From positions 124,001-188,000 of the forward strand of contig JAUIRK010000054.1 in assembly GCA_030549495.1 (NCBI GenBank): a stretch of 64,000 nt of DNA, written 5' to 3'. The notes under the pieces were generated by a model. It had not been told where the DNA came from. It ran no database searches and was given only the letters and a program-made list of their open reading frames with translations. Origin of the DNA: Nectonema munidae (Eukaryota; Nematomorpha; Nectonematoida; Nectonematidae). The translations under genes and the position numbers were made by a program. Each line of letters starts with the position of its first letter. The stretch's first letter is position 1. This document shows positions 34,946 through 46,779 of the stretch, one piece after another.

Positions 34946-37880
34946 CTTGAAGAAAGTAGCAAAAATATATTCTTGAGTAATCAAAAGTATGAACAGGGAG
35001 CCGCATGTTTTATTCTCGAAACAATTCCAACACAAGTTCGTATAATACTAGCTATACCCAGAAACACCAATTGTTCGCTATATTATATATAATAATATAT
35101 GGGAATGGCCAAAATTTCTCCAACTCTTTACGAAGTATATGAAGGATGATTGATAACAAAATGGAATTTGTGTTCTTTATTTTGTTGCAAATGTTAGCTT
35201 TTTTCAAGGAAGCAATTGCGAAGGTACTAGTGATGCACCAATTAGATCGTCATCGGCAAATTTTTTATTGTTTACCTCTTTTTTCAACCGAACCAATAGG
35301 CAACCTAAAGCTTATACCAGAGATATAAGGAGTAAAGAACGTTTGTATTCTATGCATAGCGCTTTGCACATTGAATAGATCGCTCAATGGAAACTGCATT
35401 TTTTCGAACAACGAGATGTAAAAAAGATAATAAATTCATAAATGCAGTTTGGATCGTTTACAAATAACGTTAACCCATTTCTCTTCATTTTGGACATTTC
35501 TTCTCAACTTTTGAAGATCTATATTCCTACTTTATAGCTTAGCATGTCAATAAAAACTCCCGTTCCAACTATTTATTGTTATAATATTATAAATTTTAGA
35601 CCATATTTGCTTAGTTAGTTAGTTAGACAAAAGTTTGCTTAAACGGAAATAACTTGGTGTGTAAGTTAGAATGTTGACGGTGAATAATAAGCAGTGAAGG
35701 CTTACATTACGCTTCGAAAGAAATGTTGTACTTTCAATCTTCCCTTTTTTTCATATGGAATAATTGTATCGGAATAAAAAATAGGATATTTAAAAAAAGT
35801 AAAGCGTATTTAAGATGAGATAAATTCATAATTAAAAAACCTTAGTTGACTGGAATATGATGTCACTCAAGTAACGGGTTTGAAATTGAAACTCAAAGGT
35901 TCGATAAAATAAAACGTAATTCAAAAATTATAAGAGAGAGGACAAAAATAAGCGCGAATGTAAATATAATCCGTCTGTATTTTAAAAATATCATTTAACT
36001 TTAATGTTTGTAAGTTCGTTGCTTTAGTAAATTGAATTCGTGGCATGGGTCGACCAAAAGTAAACACTAGTGTTTAATCGGCAAACGTAGATATTCCGCA
36101 TCCCAATTATAAGCTATTATTTTCAGGAACACACCTAGAATGTGTGGATAATACAGACCGTAACTTCAGAAATATTGAACATAATAAAATTGAGATAAAT
36201 AGAATAATTAGTATTTAATAATATTATAATTTTGATATAATTATAAAAACTAGATATGTTAAATTAAAATATAACAAAATTTATGGGCAAATTGTGAACG
36301 GGGGGGGGAAGGGATTTTTTCTGAAAATTGTGGGATGGCGTATTTCAGGGCGTCACACATGACTTTCACTTTAATAGCCGTAGTTCTAAAGCAGCTGCAT
36401 TATGCATAAGAGACTTGCATGCGTTTAGTGTGTGTCTAGTCTTCAACTCTTCCCTTTGACGAGTAAATTCATTCATGCACATCATTTGATGCAATTAGTT
36501 CAATGTTTGGTATTATTAGCATTTATGATCTTCGAAAAAGATGAGTACAATACAATATATATTACAAGCAGCACAAGTCCTTATTTCATGTTTCCTATTG
36601 TTGGCTTGTCTACGATGAAATCAAAACACTGCTACAAACTCATACACACATACAAATACTTATTACTTTGATTGTTTTTTCTTAAAGTTATAAAATAATA
36701 GCAAAATTCGATAATTAATTGGAAATGTTGAAGTCAATAAATTGATTTACTTTTGAAGTTGAAAAATCAATGAATACAGGAGGATGATGTTATACTTTTT
36801 ACACAAAAATTAAAGTCAAAGCATTTAGCCTAAGTATCATTTAAAACTTCCTCATATCCAAATAAAAATGATTTCTATTTAAATCCATTTTGCTTCATAA
36901 AAATCCTTATTTTTCGCATCCGCGCAAAATTTGTAATGGTGAAAGTCGTGAAAAATGTCAGAATTCCATACACATTTTCGAGATTTTGCGAATGATTTAG
37001 TCGCGTTCTAATTCTTTAGTCTTAAATAAATTGCATATTTTTAATTAATATTCTCACAAGTTTAAAAACAAGTTAAAACAAATTTAAATGTCAATTATTA
37101 TTTAAACATCAGGACACACAATGAGACTCAAGATTCCTCATTAAAGCAGTGGCCGCATAGGGCTTTGTGAAAAATTGAAGAAAAAAAATACATTTAATAT
37201 TTCAAAATTGTTTTTTATTTAATTAGTTTTACAATAATTAATTAAGTAAATTAAAGTTAATTAATATGGCAAATTAAATTTCTAGTTAAAACTGATGCTT
37301 TTTTCAATTACCAACTTGTTCAAACATGTGTGCGGCTCTCAGTATTGTGAAATGCGTTCCTAAGCTTCTTTTCAAACATTATGCATCTCTGGAATAAGTA
37401 AGACAAGATTATACTCTATTGCTACTCATGAACTACACTCTACATTAGATGATCTAAATACGCGTCTAACGCTTATTCTTCTTCTTCTTCTTCTTCTTTG
37501 GTTTCACTATCTTTCTTTTTGACGCAGGCAGATAGAGTAATGCTCCAAGTCCAAACATTTTTGTGAGTACGACGGCGTCAAAAAAAGCTCAGCAACCACT
37601 TTTCAAATTAGTACAAGACACAACAAACATTTTGATATAATTAAATACAAAAATACGCCAAAACTGAGGATAAAGTATGTCTCAAATTAGGATGGACTAT
37701 TCTACCAAATGGAGCAGAACACGATTTCTGTTTGCGACTTTTGCAAAATTTTCTCAATTACTGTAAAGTAAGAAATTTACGAAAAGAATTTAATTTCCAG
37801 AGTTTCAAGTTTTTTATACAAAATTTTTTATAAAAAATCTTTCATATATTAAATAAAAAATCACTGTAATTTCGATATTA

Positions 37881-38011
37881 TCCGGTCATCGATCACAGTG
37901 GACATATGTCGACTTTACAAAAATGTTAATCGTCTGCGTTAATTAATGCTTTTTAATACAAATCTTCTTCTTTACACTAGATATCGTTTGATTATTCTGG
38001 TCGTTAACGGG
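37881..38011. mobile_element. TTAA MITE copy
   Basis: Ends TCCGGTCATCGATCACAG and inverted TCTGGTCGTTAACGGG. The interior 'gacatatgtcgactttacaa' and 'atatcgtttgattattctgg' match the family. The flanking TTAA is degraded (TTAT/TAAC). Confidence 0.7.
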
Positions 38012-39103
38012 TAACCCATTGAATGCAGACGATTTCAGTAATCTCTATATAATTCCATTCAAAAAAGAGTTTGTCGGCGTTTCTTTTCGGAACATTGGTA
38101 CAAAATAGGTTAAAAGATTTAGTCTTACTCTCAATGGAATAAAATGGCAATTACTAAAGTCGGCTGCTTTGTTTGGTCCTAGTGTTGAACTAGTAAAAAC
38201 TTTTTAGGCTAAATATCCAAAATGTTATAAATTGTTATTCTCGGATATCTTTTTGAACCATGATAATTCACGAAATTAAAGACCGCTACAGTATTTTATA
38301 GATTGCGTTTTCAAGGTTCTATCTCAAAAATAACCTGATTTTAAAAATCATTAATCAATTTATAAACACTCTCTCGAGATTTCTCGAGACTTCAAGCATT
38401 TTTAATCTCTTGCTTCTCGTAAAAATATGCACCAAACTCGAGAAAATATTTATTTTTATTTTTCTATTGTTATTACATCCAAACTAACACAATTTCTTAA
38501 GATTTTACTAAGATACAAATTTTAAAATATCAGAATTATTAGAAAATGGTTTGTTATCTCTACAACATGCATCTTGCAACTGTGAAAGAAACTTTTCAAC
38601 GTTGTGTGACTTTTTAGCAGTTAAAAAATGAGTCGCTAACGTTTCAGCCTTTTCGAAAAATTATTTTTAAAATAAAGATTAGTTTATATACATCCATCCA
38701 TATTTGTGCTTATATCGTTTATTCTATTTTCTCGAGTCTCAAGAATTCCGAATTAATTTCCCATTTTTCGAAAAAAATATTTTAATGAGACACTCTGATT
38801 GTGAAACTTGCATAAAAAGCAGGAAGTAACTAATTAATTAATTAAATTAATTTGTAATTAACAAAATTAATTTAACCTTTTTCAAGGCCTAAGTTTTAAG
38901 AAGGGAATCATCGGCTATCTTTTTTAATCATATGTTATCCCGTTTGTCCAGAAAGGGTTAAAATCAAAAATCGTGGGTGTTAACATGATCCTTCTTGGTG
39001 ACAAAATTCAGATTTTAAGAAAGCCACTGTGACAAGTACAACGCCAGGCCCAATTCGCTATAAGAGTCCCAAAGGATAAAAATGGTCTGTTTAGCCCTTT
39101 TAA

Positions 39104-39222
39104 CCCGTTAACGACCAGAGTCGACTATACAAAAATAAAATCGTCTGCGTTTATCAAAGCTCTTTAATACAAATCTTCTGCTTTACATTAGATATCGTCT
39201 GATTATTCTGGTCGTTAAAGGG
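39104..39222. mobile_element. TTAA MITE copy
   Basis: TTAA at 39100-39103, CCCGTTAACGACCAGAGTCG at the left, inverted TTCTGGTCGTTAAAGGG at the right, then TTAG. The interior 'ctttacattagatatcgtct' is shared with the other copies. Confidence 0.75.
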
Positions 39223-40225
39223 TTAGAGAGCGGTTTTTGAAAACTACTCGTCTGATTATTTTTCAGGGAATTTTTATAGATGCCAATTTTATTTATGGGG
39301 CACTGGAATCGGTTTTGTTCTGAAAACGTGATCCTTGAAATCAACACTTTTTCATAAAAGTATCTTTGAGGAACTACTAACATTTTTTAGTTTTATTTTT
39401 CTTTAAAGTGTGAGATGGATTCGAACATATTCGGTTTATGAAGCAAAAAAGTTGAAAATTTTCACAAAAGGTACTCAACAAATAGGAATATTGAATTACA
39501 CACGGAATTGCAATACAAGATAAGAAGAAACAGAAAAGTGGTGGTGATGGTTGTGGTGGTGTGGTGATGATGTGGATAAAAACATATATAAATAATGCTA
39601 GGTATAATATACTTATAATGTTGCTTTTTTTCTCATTATTATTATAATACAAGATATACAAAACGAACTCATGCACACTATGTACCTTCTTTGTATTGTG
39701 AGGAAAACCCTTCTGATGTTATGAGTGTGTGTGTGTGTGTTATTTGCGGCTTGAGATGTGAATAAAAGAAAAACTTCTTTTTATCATACCAAAAGTTGTC
39801 TGGTGGAGATATTAGCACCAAAAATGCTACAGAGGTAAATGTAACTCAGGGTGGTGTATTCACCCAGAAAGCGCAAATGTACCTATTGTTTGAAAGATTG
39901 AGCGAAGAAGATTTGATACTGCATTTGAAGCTGAGACCTTGGGGTACGGAAGCAAGACAAGCTGCTACAGAACATGGTTCCAAATTTTAGAAATAATTTT
40001 ATTACGAGCGAACAAAGCGTAAAGATTACGGTCCCTCAAATTAATATAGCACAGGCAAAATAAAAAGAAAAAAACAAAAATAAAGAGAGAGAAAGGAGAG
40101 TAAGATAAAATAAATCTAGAAAAATGAAGTTCACCGAATAAGTTATAGTCATTAAAACACTACAAAGAAAGTAGACAGAATGTTTCACTATTGTCAACAA
40201 ATTATTATCACTGCAGACATATTAA

Positions 40226-40415
40226 CCCGTTATCGACCACAGTGGACATATGTCGACCTAACAAAAATGTAAATCGTCTGCGTACCCATTTAAAGCCAAG
40301 CAAAGCAGACGATATCTAAAAAAAACGCAGACGATTTATATTCAAAGTCATTGAAAAAAGCAGACGAAGATGAAATTACTTATGTTCCAAAATAGGAACA
40401 TTGGTCGTAAATGGG
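40226..40415. mobile_element. TTAA MITE, longer subtype, beside a half copy
   Basis: TTAA on both sides (40222-40225 and 40416-40419), ends CCCGTTATCGACCACAG and inverted TTGGTCGTAAATGGG. The interior has three 'gcagacga' motifs in alternating arrangement. Immediately after, 40420-40487 is the right half of an ordinary copy (gctttacattagatatcgtc), so two family members are nested or abutted. Confidence 0.7.
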
Positions 40416-42419
40416 TTAAAGCATTTGCTTTTTAATACAACTCTTCTGCTTTACATTAGATATCGTCTTATTCTGCTCGATAATGGGTTTGAAATGTTTT
40501 TAAACTTGTGTGGCCTTTGCACATTCTAAGCTTCCTTCAATTCGGGCATCTGTGAAAGAGCAGCTTCGGCTATTGAAGCATAACCAGTTTCCCTTTACGC
40601 CCTTTGATCATTTTTGAGGTAGTCTCCGTGATGTTTGAACTGCCTACTAGTTCCTGTTGGATGTGAGCCTCAACCCCACTAACCAGAAACGGGTTAGTTT
40701 TGAAGAGCAATTTATACTTTGGTTAAAATGTAATCAATTGTTCGATAGCATAATTCATTGTATGTCTAGAATGAAAAGGTTTTCGTTTTGATCATTTGTT
40801 GTATTTATTGATGTATAAACTGCTAATTTCCTTGTGTCTACATTCATAGAGTCTTTTTACACACTTTAACGTATTCTTTACATTCATTTTTGATATATTT
40901 TTAAGATAGCAGATAACCGCGCTGATCTTTTATCATTGTTGGAATGAATTCATCACCAAACTTTTTAACAACTCATCTTTTCCATTCTTCTTGATAATAT
41001 TTTGATTAAACATGAAAGTTTTCAATTCAAGTGCTTTTTAACTCTTTTTAGAACAATGGACCACTTGCCCCATTTTAAAAATACTGTGTACCATAATATA
41101 TTTTTTGTTAATGATATAAAGCATGTGGGATAGAAATATGTTTTTCAAAACAGAAATTTAAAGGCTAATTCAGAACTTTTCCAAATCTTAACTTTTGAGA
41201 ACAAACTAAAAATAATATCATGTATTTAAATGTTGTTTCCTATTATGAATGAAAAAATAATGTTCTTATTCATGTATATTTTACGTTTAAAAAACGTATA
41301 ATATACCTATATCTTCTCAAACTTTCTGAAATCTTAACTTTTCCAAACAAACTAAAAATAATAGGATGTATTTAAAACCGTAAACACTCACGTTTAATCC
41401 ACAATTTTTTACAAGAATTAATTCACTAAAAACTGGAGCGCTGGTTATCACGTAAACAGAATTTAAAAGAAAAAAAGATGAAATACAAAAGTGTGTGAAC
41501 GAAAATTGGCTTCCGCATATAGAGATTCATCCCTATTTACCCTCATATTTATTCTTTCTATTTATCGTGTATAAATATTATGTATAATTATATTTAACTT
41601 ATGTTATTATTATATGTTCTATTTATCTCAATTTTATTTAGCTCAATGTTTCTAAAGTTACAGAGCGGATTATCCACACATATAATTGGGATACGAGTTA
41701 TCAAGCGGATTAAACACAAGTGTTTACAGTATTTAGAATGAAAAATAAATATATTCACTGGAAAAATATTTTGATTCTAAATAGTTTTAAATATTGAGAT
41801 ACAGTGCATTTTTAAATTCGCTTGAAAAAGCAAGATTTCAAAAGTTAAGAACAATTTCGGTTTATCTCGGTTAAAAGGCACCCCCTTTCATAGTGTTCGT
41901 TCAAACTACAAGCTCAGATATTCTAAAGATAAAACAAGTACAATAAACAAAAAAGAAACATTTGTAGCCTGGTATAGGGACTTATTCAACAGCGCATCGA
42001 TGGGCAAAAAATCCCCTAAATTCCTTCCCCCAAAGAGTTTAAATAGGCAATAAATCTATACTTTTTTGAATTCACAAAAAAATTCGTCTCTGAAAATTCT
42101 ATTTTCTCCACCCTTTTTAAATACTCCACCAATGTATGTCACTGCTTCAATGAAATGAATGTTAAAAAGTAAAATTTATATAAAAAAATATTATATCAAA
42201 GGAGAATAATGTAGTAAAATATTTAAGAAATTTAGTGACTTACGGAAAAGAGCTTAACACTTTTCAAAATGTCGAGCCAAGTCTTATTTTTGAAATGTTG
42301 TAACATCGTTTTTGGCTGGCTTGCATCATTTTCACCAGTGACACCATTCATCACAGCAGCTTTTCGATTCTATTTCAAAGTTCATGCAATTGGTGTAAGA
42401 AGGTTCTTCCAAAACTGGA

Positions 42420-42502
42420 AAGATTGTTGCATCGTCACTATCAGAAATCGAACATACGACCACTGAGACCCTAAGGTTCAACTAATAGGCCATCAGCCGA
42501 AT
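42420..42502 (-). mobile_element. tRNA-like SINE fragment (minus)
   Basis: On the minus strand 'ggctgatggcctattagttg' and box B-like TATGTTCGATTTC resemble the SINE at 16233. Weaker match, no tail seen. Confidence 0.4.
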
Positions 42503-43739
42503 AGATGTATTCAAAGTTAAAACGGAAGATAATCGATTTTTCAAATTATATTGCCAGAGATCATTTACTCTTTTCTGTTTAGCGATCTTTATACAATATC
42601 TTAATTTCAAAATTATTCGTTTCAATTTTGTTTTGGTCCTCCTTATATATCTATTGACTTTTTATTTAAATTTAAAGGTTTTTCGAGCACAAATTCACAA
42701 AAGCTGGAAAGAACAATCACAAGAAATGTCGAGAGATATTTCTGAAATCAAGGTTTTCATTGAAATGAAAAAAGGTACAAATACTTTATTCAGAAGTTTA
42801 ATAAATTGATAAGTTACATAGCAGAAAAAAATTATAAAAATTTAACAATTCAGAATGTGATAGAGATTAATTTTACGTGAATATAAAAGAAATATAAGAG
42901 GAATGTAATTTGAAATAAAAACTAAATAATGAAAGATATATTAGAAACTCTCTTGATAAAATTGAAAGTTTTCGCCAAAAGTAATCGTTCAAAAATAAAA
43001 CTCTTCTATTCTACATTCCTTTTACAAATTCATTTGAATTTCGAAAAAAAGAATTCAAAAAGATCGTGCAATATTATATTTGAATATTAAGAAATCAATA
43101 TATAGGATTTAATTTTTATACCAAACTTGCGAATGAGAATTCAAGTGATGTTTCACAATATCTTAAAGCAGAGCTTTGAAAACTACAGGAAATTTTCACT
43201 TAGAGGACGGGGGTTACAAGATACTACGCTGGAAATAATAGACTGCATCCAATAACAAAAAATCTCGGATTATCTCATCTCTTATAAAGTTCTGTTTATG
43301 ATGTGTATTTGAAAACTTTCTCAAATAACACCAGGAAACCTTTCAAACAGAAGCAGCTTCTGGCAAATGCCCTTCAACAATTGAAGGATAAAAATCTTGG
43401 ATTTTTAGAGATATATTAAGAAATATTTCACACGTTACACTTTTTATAGAAGTTAAGCAGTGCATATTTTAAAAATGAAGTTAATTGAAATTTCTCTACA
43501 CAAAAAGTCAGATGGGAAATTACATAATTTTTAGAAAGTAAAAAAGAAATGAGTTATCGTGAATGTTTGTATTAGATTAGATCAATTTATATCATCTTTT
43601 TGTGGTACTTTATTAACTGCAGTAAAGTAAATATCGCAAGGAAGAAAATATGAACAAATCTCAAAGGCATTTAAAATAAAAATGTTCTTATGATGATGAT
43701 GATGATAATGATCTTATGATGTGGATTAGTTTTATGACT

Positions 43740-43841
43740 AGTATAATCAATAGCGAGATCGACATAAAATTCCCACAAATTAGCAGTTTTGTTAACCTTT
43801 GAGAAAGGGTTAAGGCGGGCGATTTCTTCAAAAGTAATCAT
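43740..43841 (-). CDS. MED1: Candidate MED1 first coding exon
   Basis: From an ATG at 43841 the frame reads MITFEEIARLNPFSKVNKTA followed by NLWEFYVDLAIDYT. The spacing of the Trp to the EK of exon 2 (11 residues) equals that of vertebrate W-SETIKLVRQVM-EKR, and the segment is a GC-richer island. No convincing in-phase GT donor is present: the nearest, ACTA|GTCATA, leaves one base, which would need a different acceptor for exon 2. Treat as tentative. Confidence 0.35.
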
Positions 43842-44486
43842 AACGATATTTAGCAAAGGGTAGAAAGTTGAGAAAAAATTTACATAATATATATATATAA
43901 GTAAAGTCAGTTTGTTCAAACCAAAGTTCCGTGAGACAAACAATTTTGTCTAATTTGTACAATATTCGGATCTTTACAAATTACTCTGAAGATGGGGAAG
44001 ATAAATAGTTTTCTTATAGACTTTGATTATCTAATATTCTAATGTTTGAATGTTTAGATAAAATGAAACTGTACTTTTTCGTTATCTTTTAATCACTCCC
44101 AACCACAATAAAAACTGTTAGTTTTGGAAATTATATTTTACTCTATGGATGAGGACAAAAATGAAGAAATCTTCATCCCACTCCTTTGTAGCTGCATCAT
44201 CATCTGTACATCTTATGATTATCCTTACACAGATGTGAGATTTTTTGTTTATAAAAAATCATTGAAAATACGTTTTTGTATAATTTCAAAAACAGATATT
44301 GATTCAAAAAGAAACGAAGTTAGTCAGTTAATAAGGAAAAGTTATGCAAGGTTTATACATAGTTCATATCTATTTAAAAAAATATATTAAAAATCTAATC
44401 GTCCTTAGTAAATTCTCTATATTCCGTTTCTACTGATATAGCAATTTGACTTTATGTTTTTAATATGGAAAAGTGGGGACAAAATC

Positions 44487-44634
44487 TTTCATTTCGATTT
44501 TAAAAAAACTCGTGTCAAAATTCTAGAAACATACAGTTTTTGTCTAACCGAAGATTCAGAAACAATGTGTGTAATAAATCTGTCTTATTCAGTTTAGAAT
44601 ATTAGTGGTAGAGAGAAAATCGATATTTCCATCA
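44487..44634 (+). repeat. 148-bp segment, probable donor of inverted copy
   Basis: Identical except for one base to the reverse complement of 47962-48109. No target duplication is visible at this site, in contrast to the other copy. See 47961-48108. Confidence 0.9.
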
Positions 44635-45052
44635 TTTTGAGTATAAAAGTAGTTTAACATTTCAAAGTCAAGTATTCTTTTCTGTAATATATATAATAAT
44701 TGATTAAATTTCATTTTGCTTTTCTAGTGGCAAAATCTAAAATGAAGCAAATCTATCCAATTGAACAATTGTTTGAAAAATAAGTACACACATACCTATC
44801 AATCTAATATCTAAATTCCTAAGTACTACTAGCAATAATTTAAATCTACTCACTTGGTAGCATAGAATCGCCAACTTTTTCAAAAACCTCCGTCAGTAAA
44901 ATATTTTCAGATATTTAATAATACTTGAGCATTTAGGGTAAATAAATTATTTTTTAGTAAATTAGGATGATAATTCCACTTTTTACATTGCACATGTATT
45001 AAAGAACGCATGAGATAAAATCTGAAAAACAAATGTAATCAGTAATAGTATA

Positions 45053-45290
45053 GAAAAAAAGAGAACGCGTTTTGCACCCTTTTACGAGTATTTATTTAAG
45101 AAATACATGAGTGGTCTTAAAACCACCTTCTTCAGTCAAACTAAAGAACGAAACGAGAAGAATGAGTAGGATATCGTTTGTTTCTTCCTTTCTTTTCTTT
45201 AGTTTGACTGAAGAAGGTAGTTTTAAGACCACTGAAATATTTATTAAATAAATACTCGTAAAAAAGTGGAAAACGCGTTTTCTTTTTTCC
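45053..45290. mobile_element. Fold-back (long inverted repeat) element, 238 bp
   Basis: The left arm (about 45053-45145, containing 'ggtcttaaaaccaccttctt' and 'cagtcaaactaaagaa') is the near-perfect inverse of the right arm (about 45196-45290, 'ttctttagtttgactgaaga'). The loop is about 50 bp. Outer ends read GAAAAAAAGAGAACGCG and, inverted, GGAAAAAAGAAAACGCG. TA flanks both sides (45051-45052, 45291-45292), which suggests a Tc1/mariner-type target. Confidence 0.8.
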
Positions 45291-45893
45291 TAAAATATTA
45301 AATGATTATTTTTAATCAAAATAAAGTTTATGAATCTATTTTAAAAATAACTTTCAAAGTTGTTTTATTTTTCTTTAACTTTTATATTGCGCTTGTATGC
45401 AACTCAGTCGTTTTTCACCTAATTTTGAAGTAAGTTGGAAGTAAGACAAAAAAAAAGAAAAATTATTGTAAAAAAAGTTTTCCTAATCAATTTTGGGTTT
45501 TCCTCTGATAAAATTTATTGTGATAACTTATAACTTTATATTCCAAAAATAGAATAAACTATCTTTCTTTTTCCGTAGTGCAGTTCTATGTTTTCAATAT
45601 TAATGAGCTCATAGATATCATTGAGTTTGGCAGTAACGGACACCTGCCAATTACGGACATTGTTTACATTCCATTAGCTGTCTGCAATGGACAGGTTTCA
45701 CTGTAAGCAAATTCAAATGGTTTTAAAAAATGTAAAAGTGGGGGCATACCTTATAAGTTAAAAGTCAGCGTTTAAAAATTGCTTCCTCTGATTCAATGAT
45801 GTTAATTTGTCGAAATCTAATAAATAAAAATGATTAAGCATTAGAAGTAATTTATCAAAAATTAATCATACTCTTTGTCTATCTTTGTTTTAA

Positions 45894-46014
45894 CTCTTTG
45901 AGGACCAGAGAGACAAAGGTGTCCAAGAAATGAAATTCGTCTGCCTGAAACATATAAATTGCATTAAAAAAGAAAAGAAGATGATTAGTCCTTAAAATCC
46001 TGATCGTGAAACGG
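45894..46014. mobile_element. TTAA MITE, second family
   Basis: TTAA at 45890-45893 and 46015-46018, with ends CTCTTTGAGGACCAG and inverted CCTGATCGTGAAACGG. The body 'caaaggtgtccaagaaatga' followed by 'attcgtctgcctgaaacata' is shared with 52423-52555. Confidence 0.6.
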
Positions 46015-46779
46015 TTAAAGATAGATAGATAGCATGAATCAAAACCAATTCATGATGTCTAGCAAACATATAGCAGTTTTACATTTTTCGGAGAGCGAGA
46101 CGGTAAGAAATCATATACAGTAGTTATTATTTATAACGAAGGGATTTTAATTCATTTGAAATGATAAAAAGTTTGTTAGAGCTCAGAGTAAAACAAAGTT
46201 TTATTATCATCATTTTATTTAGGCTCTTCGCCCCCTCCCCCAATAATTTTGAATTCTCTCAATTCTAAATCTCTGTTTATATACTTTAAAAGACTGGTCT
46301 GGCATGTGAGCAGACATTCCATTTTACCTCTCTTGTTTTAAGAAGTATTCTTTCAATGAATCTTTAAAAGTTCTTCTTTTTTTTATTAATTTGCGGTTCA
46401 TCTGATATAATAAGAAGTCTGGAATTTAAAGAATAGCTCGAAAATTTTTATAGCACAGTATCCTCCATAATTTAAAGTTTAAAAAGTTTACCCTTAAAGG
46501 TTATTACTATAACTGAAAGAGTTAAGTTAATGTTATAGAATACACATTATACAAGTTGGGATAAATGCCTTGTTTATATCTGCTAAAGATAATTTTAACA
46601 AGTAAGTCTTTTATTCGAGAATTCCAAGTTACAGGATCTTCCATCTTTGATAAGTTAGGTTTTCGTTTTTTATCAAGACCTTGAATAGTTTGCAATGTTT
46701 TCACAATCTCCTTCTCATTTTTTGTTTATAAAAAGTATAAGCAAAGCATGCAAACGCTTGTCATTTCATTCAGAAGTTA

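Larger units (their letters stand above)
34946..43739 (-). other. Long MED1 5' intron (or upstream region)
   Basis: 8.8 kb of AT-rich sequence. It carries a CTT microsatellite near 37477, four TTAA MITE copies between 37881 and 40490, a (TG)n run near 39724, and a SINE near 42420. Nothing was recognised in 35100-37450, apart from a poly-G run at 36301, or in 40500-42250. Confidence 0.5.
1..43841 (-). other. MED1: MED1 locus (Mediator subunit 1), 3' end beyond the window
   Basis: Ten exons on the minus strand join in phase into one protein. In order they match the vertebrate MED1 blocks: the KVTSLP-type N-terminal helix, the ITSD-FYVEV strand, FDEFSKHL-LYNL, the SLEQDL helix, VGYLTP-YYVSP, ASVTIEG-PL, HCYF-VSKITFQHP-ILNLIRHQ-YNTLIGSC, FEV-FSVSFQHP, and QR-SIPVTM. 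Every junction used conserves codon phase. MED1 is a nuclear subunit of the Mediator middle module and links activators to RNA polymerase II. Excluding the doubtful first exon, at least 877 codons are visible. Intron sizes run from about 0.6 to 9 kb, and the excess is transposon debris. The comparison is with remembered vertebrate sequence, not a database search. The first coding exon and the exon 7 donor are the weakest parts. I saw no clear LxxLL receptor box. Confidence 0.85.
43842..46779. other. Intergenic or upstream region
   Basis: AT-rich sequence with a 148-bp segment of the inverted pair (44487-44634), a fold-back element (45053-45290), a TTAA-type MITE (45894-46014) and a C-rich patch near 46230. 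No coding support. Confidence 0.5.

Noticed and set aside
40500-40740. GC-richer patch with short open pieces suggestive of a transposase
   Set aside because: No diagnostic motif could be read on either strand.
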